Assembly (NCBI RefSeq): GCF_025847205.1
Contig: NZ_JAOYTH010000006.1
Span: 1 to 64,000 of the forward strand
Direction of reading: 5' to 3'
DNA from: Pararhizobium sp. YC-54
GTDB taxonomy: Bacteria > Pseudomonadota > Alphaproteobacteria > Rhizobiales > Rhizobiaceae
Length of the DNA: 64,000 bases
The notes under the pieces are model-generated. The model had not been told where the DNA came from and made no database searches. It saw only the letters and a program-made list of their open reading frames with translations. Every line of letters begins with the position of its first letter. The first letter of the stretch is position 1. Position numbers and translations under genes: made by a program. Below, piece after piece: positions 37,508 through 47,051 of the stretch.

Positions 37508-38692
37508 ATGAGCAACAATTGGCGCCCCGCGACACAGCTCGTTCATGGCGGCACGACCCGTTCAAACCATGGTGAAACCTCCGAAGCCATCTTCATGACG
37601 CAGGGCTTCGTCTATGACAGCTCGGAAGCCGCCGAAGCGCGCTTCAAGGGCGAGACGGACGGCTTTATCTATGCGCGCTATGGCAGCCCGACCAACGATA
37701 TGTTCGAAAAGCGCATGTGCATGCTGGAGGGCGCCGAAGATGCGCGCGCCACGGCGTCCGGCATGGCCGCGGTTTCTGCCGCCATCCTGTGCCAACTGAA
37801 GGCCGGCGATCACATCGTCGCTGCGCGCGCTTTGTTCGGCTCCTGCCGCTGGGTGGTGGAAACGCTGGCGCCGAAATACGGCATCGAATTCACGCTGATC
37901 GACGGGCGTTTCCTTGAAAACTGGGAAAAGGCCGTCAAGCCGAACACCAAGGTGTTCTTCCTCGAAAGCCCGACCAATCCGACGCTGGAAGTGGTCGATA
38001 TTGCCGGCGTCGCCAAGATCGCCAATGCGATCGGCGCCAAGGTCATCGTCGACAACGTTTTTGCGACACCGCTCCTGCAGAAGCCGCTGGAACTCGGTGC
38101 CCATATCGTCGTTTACTCCGCCACCAAGCATATCGACGGCCAGGGCCGGTGCCTGGGCGGCGTGATCCTGTCCGACAAGGAATGGATCAACGAACACCTG
38201 CACGACTATTTCCGCCACACCGGCCCGGCTTTGTCGCCGTTCAACGCCTGGACGCTTCTGAAGGGCATCGAAACCCTGCCGTTGCGCGTGCGCCAGCAGA
38301 GCGAGAATGCTTCGCGCGTTGCCGATTTCCTCGCCGGGCAGAGCCAGGTCGCCAAGGTGATCTATCCCGGCCGCAAGGACCATCCGCAGGCCGATATCAT
38401 TGCCCGCCAGATGAAGGGCGGCTCGACGCTGGTCTGCTTCGAACTGAAGGGCGGCAAGGAAGCAGCCTTCGCGCTTCAGAATGCGCTGGATATCGTGCTG
38501 ATCTCCAACAATCTCGGTGATAGCAAGAGCCTGATCACCCATCCGGCAACGACGACGCACAAGAACCTCAGTGACGAAGCACGCGCCGAGCTCGGCATCT
38601 CGCCCGGCACCGTGCGGTTCTCGGCAGGGATCGAAGACAGCGAAGACCTGATCGAGGATTTCGCCCGCGCCCTGAAATCGGTCCAGGCCTGA
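37508..38692 (+). CDS. metZ: O-succinylhomoserine sulfhydrylase
   Basis: The 394-residue PLP enzyme of the Cys/Met gamma-family makes homocysteine from O-succinylhomoserine and sulfide. The PLP lysine is Lys207 in YSATKHIDGQGRCLGG. Other family marks are TDGFIYARYGSPTNDMFEKR near the start and SLGDAKSLI-like NNLGDSKSLITHPATTTHKN near the end. A SAM-II riboswitch and attenuator precede it, which confirms a methionine-pathway role. A strong intrinsic terminator follows. Confidence 0.94.
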   Translation: MSNNWRPATQLVHGGTTRSNHGETSEAIFMTQGFVYDSSEAAEARFKGETDGFIYARYGSPTNDMFEKRMCMLEGAEDARATASGMAAVSAAILCQLKAGDHIVAARALFGSCRWVVETLAPKYGIEFTLIDGRFLENWEKAVKPNTKVFFLESPTNPTLEVVDIAGVAKIANAIGAKVIVDNVFATPLLQKPLELGAHIVVYSATKHIDGQGRCLGGVILSDKEWINEHLHDYFRHTGPALSPFNAWTLLKGIETLPLRVRQQSENASRVADFLAGQSQVAKVIYPGRKDHPQADIIARQMKGGSTLVCFELKGGKEAAFALQNALDIVLISNNLGDSKSLITHPATTTHKNLSDEARAELGISPGTVRFSAGIEDSEDLIEDFARALKSVQA

Positions 38693-38707
38693 TTTTCGGA
38701 TTGCGTC

Positions 38708-38742
38708 AAACGCCCGTGTCCTGCCGGATACGGGCGTTTTTT
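38708..38742 (+). terminator. Intrinsic terminator of metZ
   Basis: Stem AAACGCCCGT paired with ACGGGCGTTTT around a 12-base loop, followed by a run of T. It lies 16 bp after the metZ stop and faces the convergent CDP-alcohol phosphotransferase gene, which it may also serve. Confidence 0.88.
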
Positions 38743-39361
38743 ATGCCGGGATTTCTCTTTTGAAGATTATCCGTGCCAGCATGATGCGCGACAGCGCCGT
38801 ATAGAAACAAATGAGCGCGAAGATCACCGCGATCTCGCAAAACCATTGCGGGAACAGGCAGAAAGCCAGGAAGACGGCGATCGTCTCCGTTGCCTCGGCA
38901 AGGCCGGTCGTGAAACAGAGCGATTTCGCGCCACACGCATCGGTGGACAGGCAGCCCTTTTGCGCCATGGCCTCGAAGGCGAGAAAGCTTGCGCCATTGA
39001 TGTAGAGGGTCAGCAAAAGAAGGCCGCCGGCAACGCCGTTTTCATAGGGATCGGCGACGATGAAGGCGAACGGAATGAGGCCATAGAAGGCGAAATCGAG
39101 CAGGATATCGAGGAACCCGCCGAACTCCGTCTTTTCCGTTGCCCTTGCGACGGCCCCATCCAGGCCATCGCAAATCCGGCTGATGCCGATCAGAATAAAG
39201 CCCACAACGAAAGCGTCGAGAACAATAGAGACTGCGGCGGCAAAACCGATCAGGAAGCCGGTGACGGTGACGGCATTCGCGCTGATACCATGACCAGCCA
39301 ATGCCCGGCCTGCGCGATCCAGCAAGGGACCAAGCCGCTTTCTGAAATGACGGTCCAGCAT
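38741..39361 (-). CDS. CDP-alcohol phosphatidyltransferase family protein
   Basis: The 206-residue, six-helix membrane protein has the CDP-alcohol phosphotransferase signature CDGLDGAVARATEKTEFGG followed by FLDILLD. The spacer between AR and the following Gly is seven residues rather than the more usual eight or nine, which I associate with a distinct subgroup. The enzymes swap CMP for an alcohol such as glycerol phosphate or inositol; the acceptor here is unknown. The gene is convergent with metZ and divergent from apaG. Confidence 0.86.
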   Translation of the reverse strand: MLDRHFRKRLGPLLDRAGRALAGHGISANAVTVTGFLIGFAAAVSIVLDAFVVGFILIGISRICDGLDGAVARATEKTEFGGFLDILLDFAFYGLIPFAFIVADPYENGVAGGLLLLTLYINGASFLAFEAMAQKGCLSTDACGAKSLCFTTGLAEATETIAVFLAFCLFPQWFCEIAVIFALICFYTALSRIMLARIIFKREIPA

Positions 39362-39457
39362 TGCTGTGCCCTATCCCTACACTTTGGCCTATGCGTTATT
39401 CTTGACGAAACCATCTTGCTGTAGAATATCGCCTAGGGACTTGAAAAGGGTTTGCAT

Positions 39458-39850
39458 ATGTACCGCGCGCTGACACGCGACATCGAGGTGACCGTCGAGC
39501 CTTATTATCTGGAGGAGCAGTCCGATCCGGATGACAGCCGCTACGTCTGGGGTTACCGGATCCTGATCTCGAACCTGTCGGATGAGACCGTGAGACTGAT
39601 GACGCGCTATTGGCATATCACCGACGAAAACGGCCAGGTGGACGAAGTCAACGGACCAGGCGTTATCGGCGAGCAGCCGGTCCTCAATCCCGGCGATACG
39701 TATGAGTATTCATCCGGCTGCCCGCTCGATACACCATCAGGGGTGATGTTCGGCCACTATTCGATGGAAACCGCGCAAGGCGATACCTTCACCGTCGACA
39801 TTCCCGCCTTTTCGCTCGATTCCCCAGGCCAGAACCGGACGCTGAACTGA
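39458..39850 (+). CDS. apaG: ApaG protein
   Basis: The 130-residue protein is a full-length ApaG, a fibronectin-III-like beta sandwich. Hallmarks are [60 protein letters not shown] and [12 protein letters not shown]. The role has been linked to Co2+ resistance and Mg2+ efflux, but the biochemical function is still unclear. ATG at 39458 is preferred over a TTG two codons earlier because it gives the family length. It is convergent with hslO, only 13 bp apart. Confidence 0.94.
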   Translation: MYRALTRDIEVTVEPYYLEEQSDPDDSRYVWGYRILISNLSDETVRLMTRYWHITDENGQVDEVNGPGVIGEQPVLNPGDTYEYSSGCPLDTPSGVMFGHYSMETAQGDTFTVDIPAFSLDSPGQNRTLN

Positions 39851-39863
39851 CCGCCACAGCTTT

Positions 39864-40853
39864 TTACTGCGGCTTCACTTCCGTTGCCTCGAAGCGGTAG
39901 GTCGTCGAGCAGAACTCGCAGGTGACCGAGACCATTCCGTTCTCAGCCGCATGATCGATATCGTCCTGGCTGAGGCTTGCCAGCACATCGCGCAGCTTCT
40001 CGCGCGAACAGCTGCATTTGTCATAGACCGCCTGCGACGGATAGACCTTGACGCCACGCTCGTGGAACAGCCGGTAGAGCAGCCGCTCGGTGCCCACGGT
40101 CGGATCGGTCAGTTCGTCAGCGTCGATCGTCTGGACCATGACGCTGGCTTCATCCCACAAGTCATCGACTTCGAAGGCACCGTTGCCATCATCACCGTCG
40201 CCACCGTGCAGATCCGCCTGGCGCATGCGATCCGGCGCCTCCGGCAGGAATTGCGCCACCATGCCGCCGGCCCGCCAGCGGTGACGCGGCTTGCCGTTTT
40301 CATCACGGTCGAGCAATTCCGCAACGCCGAGGCGCACCTTTGTCGGGATCTGTTCCGACTGGCGGAAGTAAACGCCGGCAATCTCCTCAAGCGAGGCCCC
40401 ATCGAGCGGCACGATGCCCTGGTAACGCTGCATATGCGCGCCCTGATCGATGGTGAACGCAAGGACGCCGTCGCCCAGCAGATGCTGCGGCTGGGTCAGG
40501 CCATTCTGCTCGGCGATCGCAAGGGCCTCCTCGTTGTAGCGGGCATAGGCGCGCACCCGGTCCGGTGTCGCGAAATCGGCGACAACCAGATCGACGGGGC
40601 CGTTGCTCTTGGTCTGGATGATCAGCTTGCCTTCGAATTTCAGCGAGGTGCCGAGCAGCACCGTCAGCACCACCGCTTCAGCGACGAGACGGGCAACCGG
40701 CAGGGGATAATTGTGACGCTCGAGGATTGCATCGAGCATCGGGCCGAGCTGGACGGCGCGGCCGCGCACATCGAGGCCTTCCACCTGAAACGGCACGACA
40801 TGATCGTCGCCGGCATAATCGAACTGGCCGAGGCCCAAGTTTGCTTCCGTCAT
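39864..40853 (-). CDS. hslO: Redox-regulated chaperone Hsp33
   Basis: The 329-residue chaperone is activated by oxidation. The four zinc-binding cysteines are present at the C-terminus as KCSCSREKLRDVLASL and VTCEFCSTTYRF, the CxC and CxxC pairs. The N-terminal part shows the conserved VAEAVVLTVLLGTSLKFEGK and LTVDQG-like LAFTIDQGAHMQRYQG. The ATG at 40853 was chosen because the open frame upstream has no Hsp33-like sequence. It lies on the same strand as argF and argD but is separated from argF by a 375-bp gap. Confidence 0.93.
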   Translation of the reverse strand: MTEANLGLGQFDYAGDDHVVPFQVEGLDVRGRAVQLGPMLDAILERHNYPLPVARLVAEAVVLTVLLGTSLKFEGKLIIQTKSNGPVDLVVADFATPDRVRAYARYNEEALAIAEQNGLTQPQHLLGDGVLAFTIDQGAHMQRYQGIVPLDGASLEEIAGVYFRQSEQIPTKVRLGVAELLDRDENGKPRHRWRAGGMVAQFLPEAPDRMRQADLHGGDGDDGNGAFEVDDLWDEASVMVQTIDADELTDPTVGTERLLYRLFHERGVKVYPSQAVYDKCSCSREKLRDVLASLSQDDIDHAAENGMVSVTCEFCSTTYRFEATEVKPQ

Positions 40854-41228
40854 CGCTCTGCTCCTAGCCCTCGAACGTCTGCCCGCCGTAAAGGCCGGGA
40901 TATTGTCCGATGCTTCTATTGATCCTGCGCAGGCCGTCCTTGTCCAGATCGCTCCTGAAAAAACGGCTGCCCGCTCTTGTCGCCTCCAGTCAGGACGGCG
41001 AAGCGGTTGGATGGATATTCCTGAATACCAATAACCGGCAAAGGAGGACACGCCGCCTGCCGGTCATCGACTTGATGCATAGATTGTGTGCCGCCACCCG
41101 GTTTTCAATATGCCGGGCAAGACGCTCAAGCATGTCGCGCAAAAGTGTGGCGCGGTTTTGCGAGAACGGCATGCGTAAAACTAGAAATCTAAAGCGCGGC
41201 AAGCGAATCTGAAAGATCGCGACGGGCT
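40854..41228. other. Intergenic region upstream of hslO
   Basis: No coding sequence, RNA or repeat is supported. It must carry the hslO promoter. The argF 3' end lies at its right border. Confidence 0.45.
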
Positions 41229-42143
41229 TTAGAGAGCGCCGAGGCACCAGGCGAGAACGGACTTTTGCGCGTGCAGCCGGTTCTCGGCCTCGTCAAACAC
41301 CACCGACTGCTTGCCGTCGATCACCTCGTCGGTCACTTCCTCGCCGCGATGGGCAGGCAGGCAGTGCATGAACAGCGCATCCTTGCCGGCCTTCGCCATC
41401 AGCGCGGCGTTGACCTGGAACGGCTGGAAGACGTTGTGGCCGCGGGCGCGATGCTCCTGGTTCATCGACACCCAGGTGTCTGTGACCACGCAATGGGCGC
41501 CTGAAACGGCCTGATCGGCATCGTGATAGAGCGCGATCTCACCGCCGTTGTTGCGGGCCCAGTTGAGGATCTTGTCGTCAGGCTCGGAACCGAGCGGCAC
41601 GGCCATGTTCATCCGGTAGCCGAAACGGGCCGAGCCCTCGACGAAGGAGTGCAGCACATTGTTGCCGTCGCCGGTCCAGGCGATGGTCTTGCCCTTCACC
41701 GGACCTGAATGCTCTTCGAACGTCATGATATCGGCCATGATCTGGCAAGGATGCGTCGTGTCCGTCAGGCCGTTGATGACCGGCACCGTGGCGTGTTCGG
41801 CAAGCTCCAGCAACCGGTTGTGATCGGTCGTGCGGATCATGATGGCATCGACATAGCGGGAAAGAACCTTGGCAGTATCGCCGATGGTTTCGGCGCGGCC
41901 CAGCTGCATTTCGGTGCCGGAGAGAAACAGCGTCTCGCCGCCGAGCTGGCGCATGCCGACATCGAAGGACACGCGGGTGCGAGTGGAGGGTTTTTCAAAG
42001 ATCATCGCCAGCATCTTGCCAGCCAGCGGCTTTTCAGCCGTGCCTGCCTTGGTGGCTGCCTTGCGGACGCGGGCGTCCTCGATGATCGACCGAAGGTCGG
42101 CTGTCGTCATGGCAGAGAGATCGAGAAAATGTCTGGTACTCAT
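41229..42143 (-). CDS. argF: Ornithine carbamoyltransferase
   Basis: The 304-residue enzyme joins ornithine and carbamoyl phosphate to citrulline. The carbamoyl-phosphate motif [17 protein letters not shown], the [14 protein letters not shown] motif and the ornithine-binding [15 protein letters not shown] are intact. The ATG at 42143 is preferred over a TTG three codons upstream. It sits 46 bp behind argD on the same strand, forming an argD-argF operon as in other rhizobia. Confidence 0.95.
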   Translation of the reverse strand: MSTRHFLDLSAMTTADLRSIIEDARVRKAATKAGTAEKPLAGKMLAMIFEKPSTRTRVSFDVGMRQLGGETLFLSGTEMQLGRAETIGDTAKVLSRYVDAIMIRTTDHNRLLELAEHATVPVINGLTDTTHPCQIMADIMTFEEHSGPVKGKTIAWTGDGNNVLHSFVEGSARFGYRMNMAVPLGSEPDDKILNWARNNGGEIALYHDADQAVSGAHCVVTDTWVSMNQEHRARGHNVFQPFQVNAALMAKAGKDALFMHCLPAHRGEEVTDEVIDGKQSVVFDEAENRLHAQKSVLAWCLGAL

Positions 42144-42189
42144 ACTATTCAAAGTCCTGTGTTTTTTCAGCGTGCAAGCGAAACGTCGT

Positions 42190-43389
42190 TCAGGCCGATG
42201 CCTGTCGTCGTTCCACTGTCAGCTGTTCGGCCGCGCGTTCGAGCCGCGCCAGGCCTTCACGGGCCTCCTCGGCGCTCGTTACCAGCGGCGGCAGCAGGCG
42301 GATGACATTTTCGCCCGCCGGCACGGCCAGCAGTCTTTCGGCGCGGATGGCCTTCAGGAGATCGGCAGACGGGACCTTGGCCTTGATGCCGAGCATCAGG
42401 CCTTCGCCGCGGATTTCCTCGATGACATCGGGGAAACGATCGGCAAGCGATGCGAGCCCCTGGCGAAAGACCAGCGAGACATCGCGCACATGCTGCAGGA
42501 AACCATCCGCCAGGATGACATCCAGCACGGCATTGCCGACGGCCATGGCCAGCGGATTGCCGCCATAGGTCGAGCCATGGGTGCCGGTAACCATGCCTGA
42601 GGCCGCCTCGGCCGTGGCAAGGCAGGCGCCGAGCGGAAAGCCGCCGCCGATGCCCTTGGCGACAGCCATGATGTCCGGCGAGATGCCCGACCATTCGTGG
42701 GCAAACAACTTACCCGTCCGGCCGACACCGGACTGAACTTCGTCGAGGACGAGCAGCAGGCCGTATTCATCGCAGAGTGCGCGCAGTTCCTGCAGAAACT
42801 CGTTCGGCACGGTGCGGATACCGCCCTCGCCCTGGATCGGCTCGATCAGGATAGCGGCGGTCTCTTCGCTGATGGCGGTTTTCAGGGCACCCATGTCGCC
42901 AAACGGCACCTGGTAGAAGCCCGGCGCCTTCGGACCGAAGCCTTCGAGATATTTTTCCTGTCCGCCGGCAGCAATCGTCGCCAGCGTGCGACCATGGAAG
43001 GCGCCCTCGAAGGTGATGATGTGGAACTTTTCCGGCTGGCCCTTGGCAAAGTGATAACGCCGTGCCGTCTTGATGGCGCATTCGAGCGCCTCTGCACCTG
43101 AATTGGTGAAGAACACCTTGTCGGCGAAGGTCGCTTCCGTCAGGCGGCGACTGAGGCTCTCCTGACCGGGGACTTCATAAAGGTTCGACAGGTGCCAGAC
43201 CTTGTCCGCCTGCTCCTTCAATGCCGACACGAGATGCGGATGCGCATGACCGAGCGAATTGACCGCGACACCGGCGGCGAAATCGAGATAGCGCGTGCCA
43301 TCTTCAGCGATCAGCCAGACGCCTTCGCCGCGCTCGAACCGCAAGGGCGCGCGGGCATACGTGTCATAAAGCGGCGTGGCATCGGCCAT
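42190..43389 (-). CDS. argD: Acetylornithine aminotransferase
   Basis: The 399-residue PLP-dependent class III aminotransferase acts in arginine synthesis. Its PLP lysine is Lys245 in [56 protein letters not shown] and [18 protein letters not shown] are the usual signatures. It may also serve as succinyldiaminopimelate aminotransferase. It is the first gene of the argD-argF operon. Confidence 0.95.
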   Translation of the reverse strand: MADATPLYDTYARAPLRFERGEGVWLIAEDGTRYLDFAAGVAVNSLGHAHPHLVSALKEQADKVWHLSNLYEVPGQESLSRRLTEATFADKVFFTNSGAEALECAIKTARRYHFAKGQPEKFHIITFEGAFHGRTLATIAAGGQEKYLEGFGPKAPGFYQVPFGDMGALKTAISEETAAILIEPIQGEGGIRTVPNEFLQELRALCDEYGLLLVLDEVQSGVGRTGKLFAHEWSGISPDIMAVAKGIGGGFPLGACLATAEAASGMVTGTHGSTYGGNPLAMAVGNAVLDVILADGFLQHVRDVSLVFRQGLASLADRFPDVIEEIRGEGLMLGIKAKVPSADLLKAIRAERLLAVPAGENVIRLLPPLVTSAEEAREGLARLERAAEQLTVERRQASA

Positions 43390-43638
43390 GGCGCGTGTCT
43401 CCTCAAACCATCACGGCAATTATACAACCAGATCCTCAACAAGGCTGTGACCGGCCCGTAAAAAATCAAAATGCCGCCTCGCGGCGGCAAGGGCACTATC
43501 TTCATTTCGCACTGCGATGTCAACAAAAGCCCATGATTTCCGGCAATTCGCGCAGATGCAGCAGATGCAAATTTTTTAGCCGGATACCCTTGCAAAAATG
43601 CCACGCATCGCAAGCAAGTTGGGGAAAACTCAGAAATC

Positions 43639-43675
43639 GATTCGGCGGGATTCCCCGGACTCTTGTCAGGGAGTC
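43639..43675. promoter_or_regulatory. Cluster of four CcrM (GANTC) methylation sites upstream of gcrA
   Basis: GATTC at 43639 and 43649, GACTC at 43658 and GAGTC at 43671 lie within 37 bp, against an expected one per 256 bp. GcrA acts at methylated GANTC promoters, and CcrM methylates this site in alphaproteobacteria. The last two sites are arms of an inverted repeat CGGACTC/GAGTCCG. Confidence 0.7.
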
Positions 43676-43689
43676 CGCCGGGCTCTACG

Positions 43690-43704
43690 TTAAGAAACAA
43701 TTAC
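43690..43704 (+). promoter_or_regulatory. Near-consensus CtrA box upstream of gcrA
   Basis: TTAA-GAAACAA-TTAC differs in one base from the TTAA-N7-TTAA CtrA binding pattern. In Caulobacter CtrA represses gcrA, so the position is suggestive. A single near-match can also occur by chance. Confidence 0.45.
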
Positions 43705-43821
43705 TAGAACGCATGCGGCGGACCTAGTCACCAAAAGTGTTATCGCGTTTCAGCCTCGGATCATATCCAGGGCTCGGTGGAGGATTCGACCATCACCAAC
43801 GCTGGGAATGGAGACAAGACC

Positions 43822-44355
43822 ATGAATTGGACTGACGAGCGGGTCGAGAAACTCAAGAAATTGTGGTCCGAAGGTTTGAGCGCGAGCCAGATCGCAGCAC
43901 AACTCGGCGGCGTCAGCCGCAATGCCGTCATCGGCAAGGTTCACCGGCTTTGCCTGCCAGGCCGTGCGAAAGCCGGCGGCAGCACGGCAACGGCACGGGC
44001 AAAACGCCCCGCGCCTTCCGCAGCACCCCGCACACCGAACTACGCCGCCTCGCGCATGACCGCCACCCGCACGGTGACGCGCACCACAGGCGCGACCGTC
44101 ATGAAGGAAGAAGTGGAAATCGACGCGATCGAGGATCAGGAAGCTACACCGGCCGGCAGCAACGTCGTTGTTCCGATGTCGCGCCGTCTGGCGCTGACTC
44201 AGCTCACCGACCGCACCTGCAAGTGGCCGATCGGCGATCCGATGAAGGAAGAGTTCCACTTCTGCGGCAACGACTCCCCGGACACATCGCCCTACTGCAC
44301 GTTCCACGCCAAGCTGGCCTACCAGCCATCCGGCGAGCGCCGACGGGCACGCTGA
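43822..44355 (+). CDS. gcrA: GcrA cell cycle regulator
   Basis: The 177-residue protein has the GcrA N-terminal DNA-binding helices (MNWTDERVEKLKKLWSEGLS, then SRNAVIGKVHRL) and the conserved C-terminal sigma-70-interacting region TCKWPIGDPMKEEFHFCGND with SPYCTFHAKLAYQP. GcrA works with RNA polymerase at CcrM-methylated GANTC promoters to time cell-cycle genes. The ATG at 43822 gives the usual length; a longer frame adds an unrelated 15 residues. An intrinsic terminator follows. Confidence 0.95.
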   Translation: MNWTDERVEKLKKLWSEGLSASQIAAQLGGVSRNAVIGKVHRLCLPGRAKAGGSTATARAKRPAPSAAPRTPNYAASRMTATRTVTRTTGATVMKEEVEIDAIEDQEATPAGSNVVVPMSRRLALTQLTDRTCKWPIGDPMKEEFHFCGNDSPDTSPYCTFHAKLAYQPSGERRRAR

Positions 44356-44378
44356 GGCCGGATTGCAGTTTATGAACG

Positions 44379-44408
44379 AGGGGCCCGAATTGAGCGGCCC
44401 CTTTTTTT
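44379..44408 (+). terminator. Intrinsic terminator of gcrA
   Basis: Stem GGGGCC paired with GGCCCC around a 10-base loop, followed by seven T, lies 24 bp after the gcrA stop. It separates gcrA from the convergent phoB relic. Confidence 0.85.
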
Positions 44409-44429
44409 ACGTCTGAACCGTAGAGAAGC

Positions 44430-44640
44430 TCAGCTCTCCAGTGAATAGCCTGCGCCGCGCACCGCGCGGATCACATCCTGCATGCGGGAAAAGTTCAGTG
44501 CCCTGCGCAGATCCGGCGAGGCCATGAAGAACTCGAGCAGACGGAACTCCGTCGGACCGAGGCGAACTTCGCGGCCGTTGGCGACCTTCATGACCTGGGC
44601 GAGCATGAGTTCGGTGGTCGCGCCGCCCTGGCTGTGTACA
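44430..44640 (-). pseudogene. phoB: phoB relic: remnant of the DNA-binding domain
   Basis: The translated end REVRLGPTEFRLLEFFMASP and ALNFSRMQDVIRAVRGAGYS matches the winged-helix domain of PhoB. About 30 residues that normally lie between these blocks (recognition-helix region) are missing, and so is the whole receiver domain. The position next to gcrA is where phoB sits in rhizobia. It cannot make a functional response regulator. It is convergent with gcrA and lies about 110 bp downstream of phoR. Confidence 0.8.
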
Positions 44641-44735
44641 TTTTCCGGCCAAGCGGATCGAACGGAATTTTTAACGAAAAATGGGCTGGCGATAAGCCAG
44701 ACGGCAAGAACGAACGTAGCCGGCAATACCGCTGA

Positions 44736-44756
44736 GATGATAGATTTGTGTCAAAA
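44736..44756 (-). promoter_or_regulatory. Weakened Pho box at the phoR 3' end
   Basis: Read on the minus strand, TTGACACAAATCTATCATCT resembles two 11-bp Pho-box units (consensus CTGTCATAAAT, twice). It overlaps the phoR stop, where the pst promoter would lie if the operon were complete. Each unit carries a substitution in its GTCA-type core. Confidence 0.55.
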
Positions 44757-46046
44757 CCTCACGGTAAAGACCGTACCCTTGCCGACTTCGGACTGAACCA
44801 GCAGTCTGGCGCGATGCCGGGTCAAGATGTGCTTGACGATGGCCAGCCCCAGGCCGGTGCCTTTTTTTGACCGGCTGGCCTCTACGTTAACCCGGTAGAA
44901 TCGTTCGGTAATGCGCGGAACGTGCTCTGCCGGAATGCCAGGCCCGTGATCGCGAACCAAAACCTCCGCGGGCGCGTCGCCACCACCTGAAAGCGTGACC
45001 TCGACCTTTTTGCCCTCCTGGCCATACTTGCAGGCATTTTCGATCAGGTTCTCGAACACTTCCGTCAACTCGTCGCGATCCCCCTGCACGATCACCGGAT
45101 CATCCGGTACGACCAGTGAAATCTCGACACCGACGTCCTCGGCAAGCGGCGACAGCGTATCGCGAACATGGCCGAGCAGCGGCGCCAGGTCGATCGCCTC
45201 ATCCGGCGCGATATGGGATTTCAACTCAAGCCGCGACAAAGACAAGAGATCATCGACCAGCCGGCTCATCCTTGTCGCCTGTTCATGCATGATCCCTAGG
45301 AACTTTTCGTGCGCCTTCTGGTCGTTGCGCGCAGGGCCCTGCATCGTCTCGATAAAACCGCGCAACGAGGCCAGTGGCGTCCTCAGTTCGTGGCTCGCGT
45401 TTGCAACGAAATCGGACCGCATCCGGTCGATACGCCGCGCCTGGGAAATATCGCGGTAGGACAGGATGTAAAGCCGCTCATCGGCCCGTTGGCCGATCTC
45501 CGCCGGCGCGACCCGAACGATATAGACCGCCTCGGATGGGAAGCGTTCCGAATGCTCTATCTGGTTGACCTTGCCGGTGACGATGGTTTCGCGGACCATA
45601 TCGAGTATGCCCGGCGAACGGACCCGAGCCGACAGGTCCGTGTTCGGCGGGATGGTGCCGAAAGCCTTTTCCGCCGCCTGGTTCTGCAAAAGGACCGTTT
45701 CATCGGGTGCCACCACCAAAATGGGGGTGTCGAGCGCATTGAAGGCCGTCGCAAGTATCCCGAAATCCGTTTCCTTCACCACAGAGGGCGCCACTGCCGG
45801 TACGGGCGGCTTGGGATCGGCGGACCGGTTGAACAGGACGATCATCCAGACGAGCCAGAACAGCAGCACGGCTGCCGTATGAATACCGAAGAGGACAAGA
45901 CCTCCAGCGGCGGCAACGGACAGGCCGATGACCCACATATCCGACCTGGCTGTCGTCTTCAGGCGCTCCCAGACTTTTCTTGTATCTTCCAACATCTTCT
46001 CACATGCACGGTGCAATTGACCGGTGATAGCGGAGGTTCGTGACAT
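44751..46046 (-). CDS. phoR: Phosphate-regulon sensor histidine kinase PhoR
   Basis: The 431-residue kinase has one or two N-terminal membrane helices (VIGLSVAAAGGLVLFGIHTA), a PAS domain (LDTPILVVAPDETVLLQNQA) and a complete kinase core: H-box ASHELRTPLASLRGF, N-box ENLIENACKYG, G-boxes VRDHGPGIP and KKGTGLGLAIVKHIL. In rhizobia phoR precedes pstSCAB-phoU-phoB. Here those genes are absent downstream and only a phoB fragment follows. Start at 46046 is a choice; an internal ATG at 45995 is also plausible. It is divergent from ppk2. Confidence 0.88.
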   Translation of the reverse strand: MSRTSAITGQLHRACEKMLEDTRKVWERLKTTARSDMWVIGLSVAAAGGLVLFGIHTAAVLLFWLVWMIVLFNRSADPKPPVPAVAPSVVKETDFGILATAFNALDTPILVVAPDETVLLQNQAAEKAFGTIPPNTDLSARVRSPGILDMVRETIVTGKVNQIEHSERFPSEAVYIVRVAPAEIGQRADERLYILSYRDISQARRIDRMRSDFVANASHELRTPLASLRGFIETMQGPARNDQKAHEKFLGIMHEQATRMSRLVDDLLSLSRLELKSHIAPDEAIDLAPLLGHVRDTLSPLAEDVGVEISLVVPDDPVIVQGDRDELTEVFENLIENACKYGQEGKKVEVTLSGGGDAPAEVLVRDHGPGIPAEHVPRITERFYRVNVEASRSKKGTGLGLAIVKHILTRHRARLLVQSEVGKGTVFTVRF

Positions 46047-46140
46047 GATTTTCACGGGCTGCTTGAATTCGCAATGCAATTGTGGCCTCCTCCCGTGAAA
46101 TCGGCGGCCGGCCGTACAATGCATTCAGCGAGGATACGCC

Positions 46141-47022
46141 ATGACGGATATGGAAGAAAACAAGCCGGTCGAACTGGTGATCAACGGCAAGAGCCGGGTT
46201 TTCGACATCGACAATCCGAAGCTGCCAGACTGGATCGACGACAAGGCGCTGGCTTCGGGTGATTTTCCCTACGAGAAGAAATTCGACGGCGACGACTATG
46301 ACGATCTTCTCGAAAAGCTGCAGATCGAACTGGTGAAGGTCCAGTTCTGGCTGCAGGCAACCGGAAAACGTGTGGTCGCCCTGTTCGAGGGACGCGATGC
46401 GGCCGGCAAGGGCGGCTCCATCTATGCCATCCGGTCCTATATGAATCCCCGCTCCGCCCGCGTCGTTGCGCTGCCCAAACCAACCGAAACCGAACGGGGA
46501 CAGTGGTATTATCAACGTTACATCTCGCATTTCCCGACCGCCGGTGAATTCGTGATGTTCGATCGCTCCTGGTACAATCGCGGCGGCGTCGAGCCGGTCA
46601 TGGGCTTCTGCACACCGGATCAGCACAAGAAGTTTCTCGCCCAGACGCCCCGGCTAGAGAAGCTGATCACCGGCGACGAGATTTTCTTTTTCAAGTTCTG
46701 GCTGGATATCGGCCGCGAGATGCAATTGAAACGGTTCCACGACCGCCGTCACGATCCGTTGAAAGTCTGGAAACTCTCGCCGATGGACATTGCAGCTTTG
46801 ACGAAATGGGACGATTACACCGAGGCCCGCGACACCATGCTGCGGGAAACGCATACGGAGCATGCACCCTGGACCGTCATTCGGGCCAACGACAAGAAGC
46901 GTGCGCACCTGAACCTCATTCGTCACCTTCTGAATTCACTCGACTATGACGGCAAGGACAAGAGCGCGATCGGCGAGATCGATGACAAGATCCTCGGCTT
47001 CGGCCACGGCTTCGTGAAGTAG
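46141..47022 (+). CDS. ppk2: Polyphosphate kinase 2
   Basis: The 293-residue enzyme transfers phosphate between polyphosphate and nucleotides. The Walker A motif is [19 protein letters not shown], the lid and Walker B regions are [20 protein letters not shown] and [19 protein letters not shown], and a C-terminal [19 protein letters not shown] follows. All active-site residues look intact. Its neighbour phoR and the rhizobial gene order agree with a phosphate-metabolism locus. Confidence 0.93.
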   Translation: MTDMEENKPVELVINGKSRVFDIDNPKLPDWIDDKALASGDFPYEKKFDGDDYDDLLEKLQIELVKVQFWLQATGKRVVALFEGRDAAGKGGSIYAIRSYMNPRSARVVALPKPTETERGQWYYQRYISHFPTAGEFVMFDRSWYNRGGVEPVMGFCTPDQHKKFLAQTPRLEKLITGDEIFFFKFWLDIGREMQLKRFHDRRHDPLKVWKLSPMDIAALTKWDDYTEARDTMLRETHTEHAPWTVIRANDKKRAHLNLIRHLLNSLDYDGKDKSAIGEIDDKILGFGHGFVK

Positions 47023-47051
47023 CCGCGGCGTTCGCAATAGAGCCGGAAATC

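Larger units (their letters stand above)
43390..43821. other. Divergent regulatory region between argD and gcrA
   Basis: No coding sequence is supported. Notable content: a 7-bp GC hairpin at 43473-43490 near argD, a dense GANTC cluster at 43639-43675, a near-CtrA box at 43690-43704, and a further GATTC at 43783. Confidence 0.6.

Noticed and set aside
43473..43490. A 7-bp GC hairpin upstream of argD as a terminator or attenuator
   Set aside because: No T-run and no leader peptide are visible, so no function is claimed.
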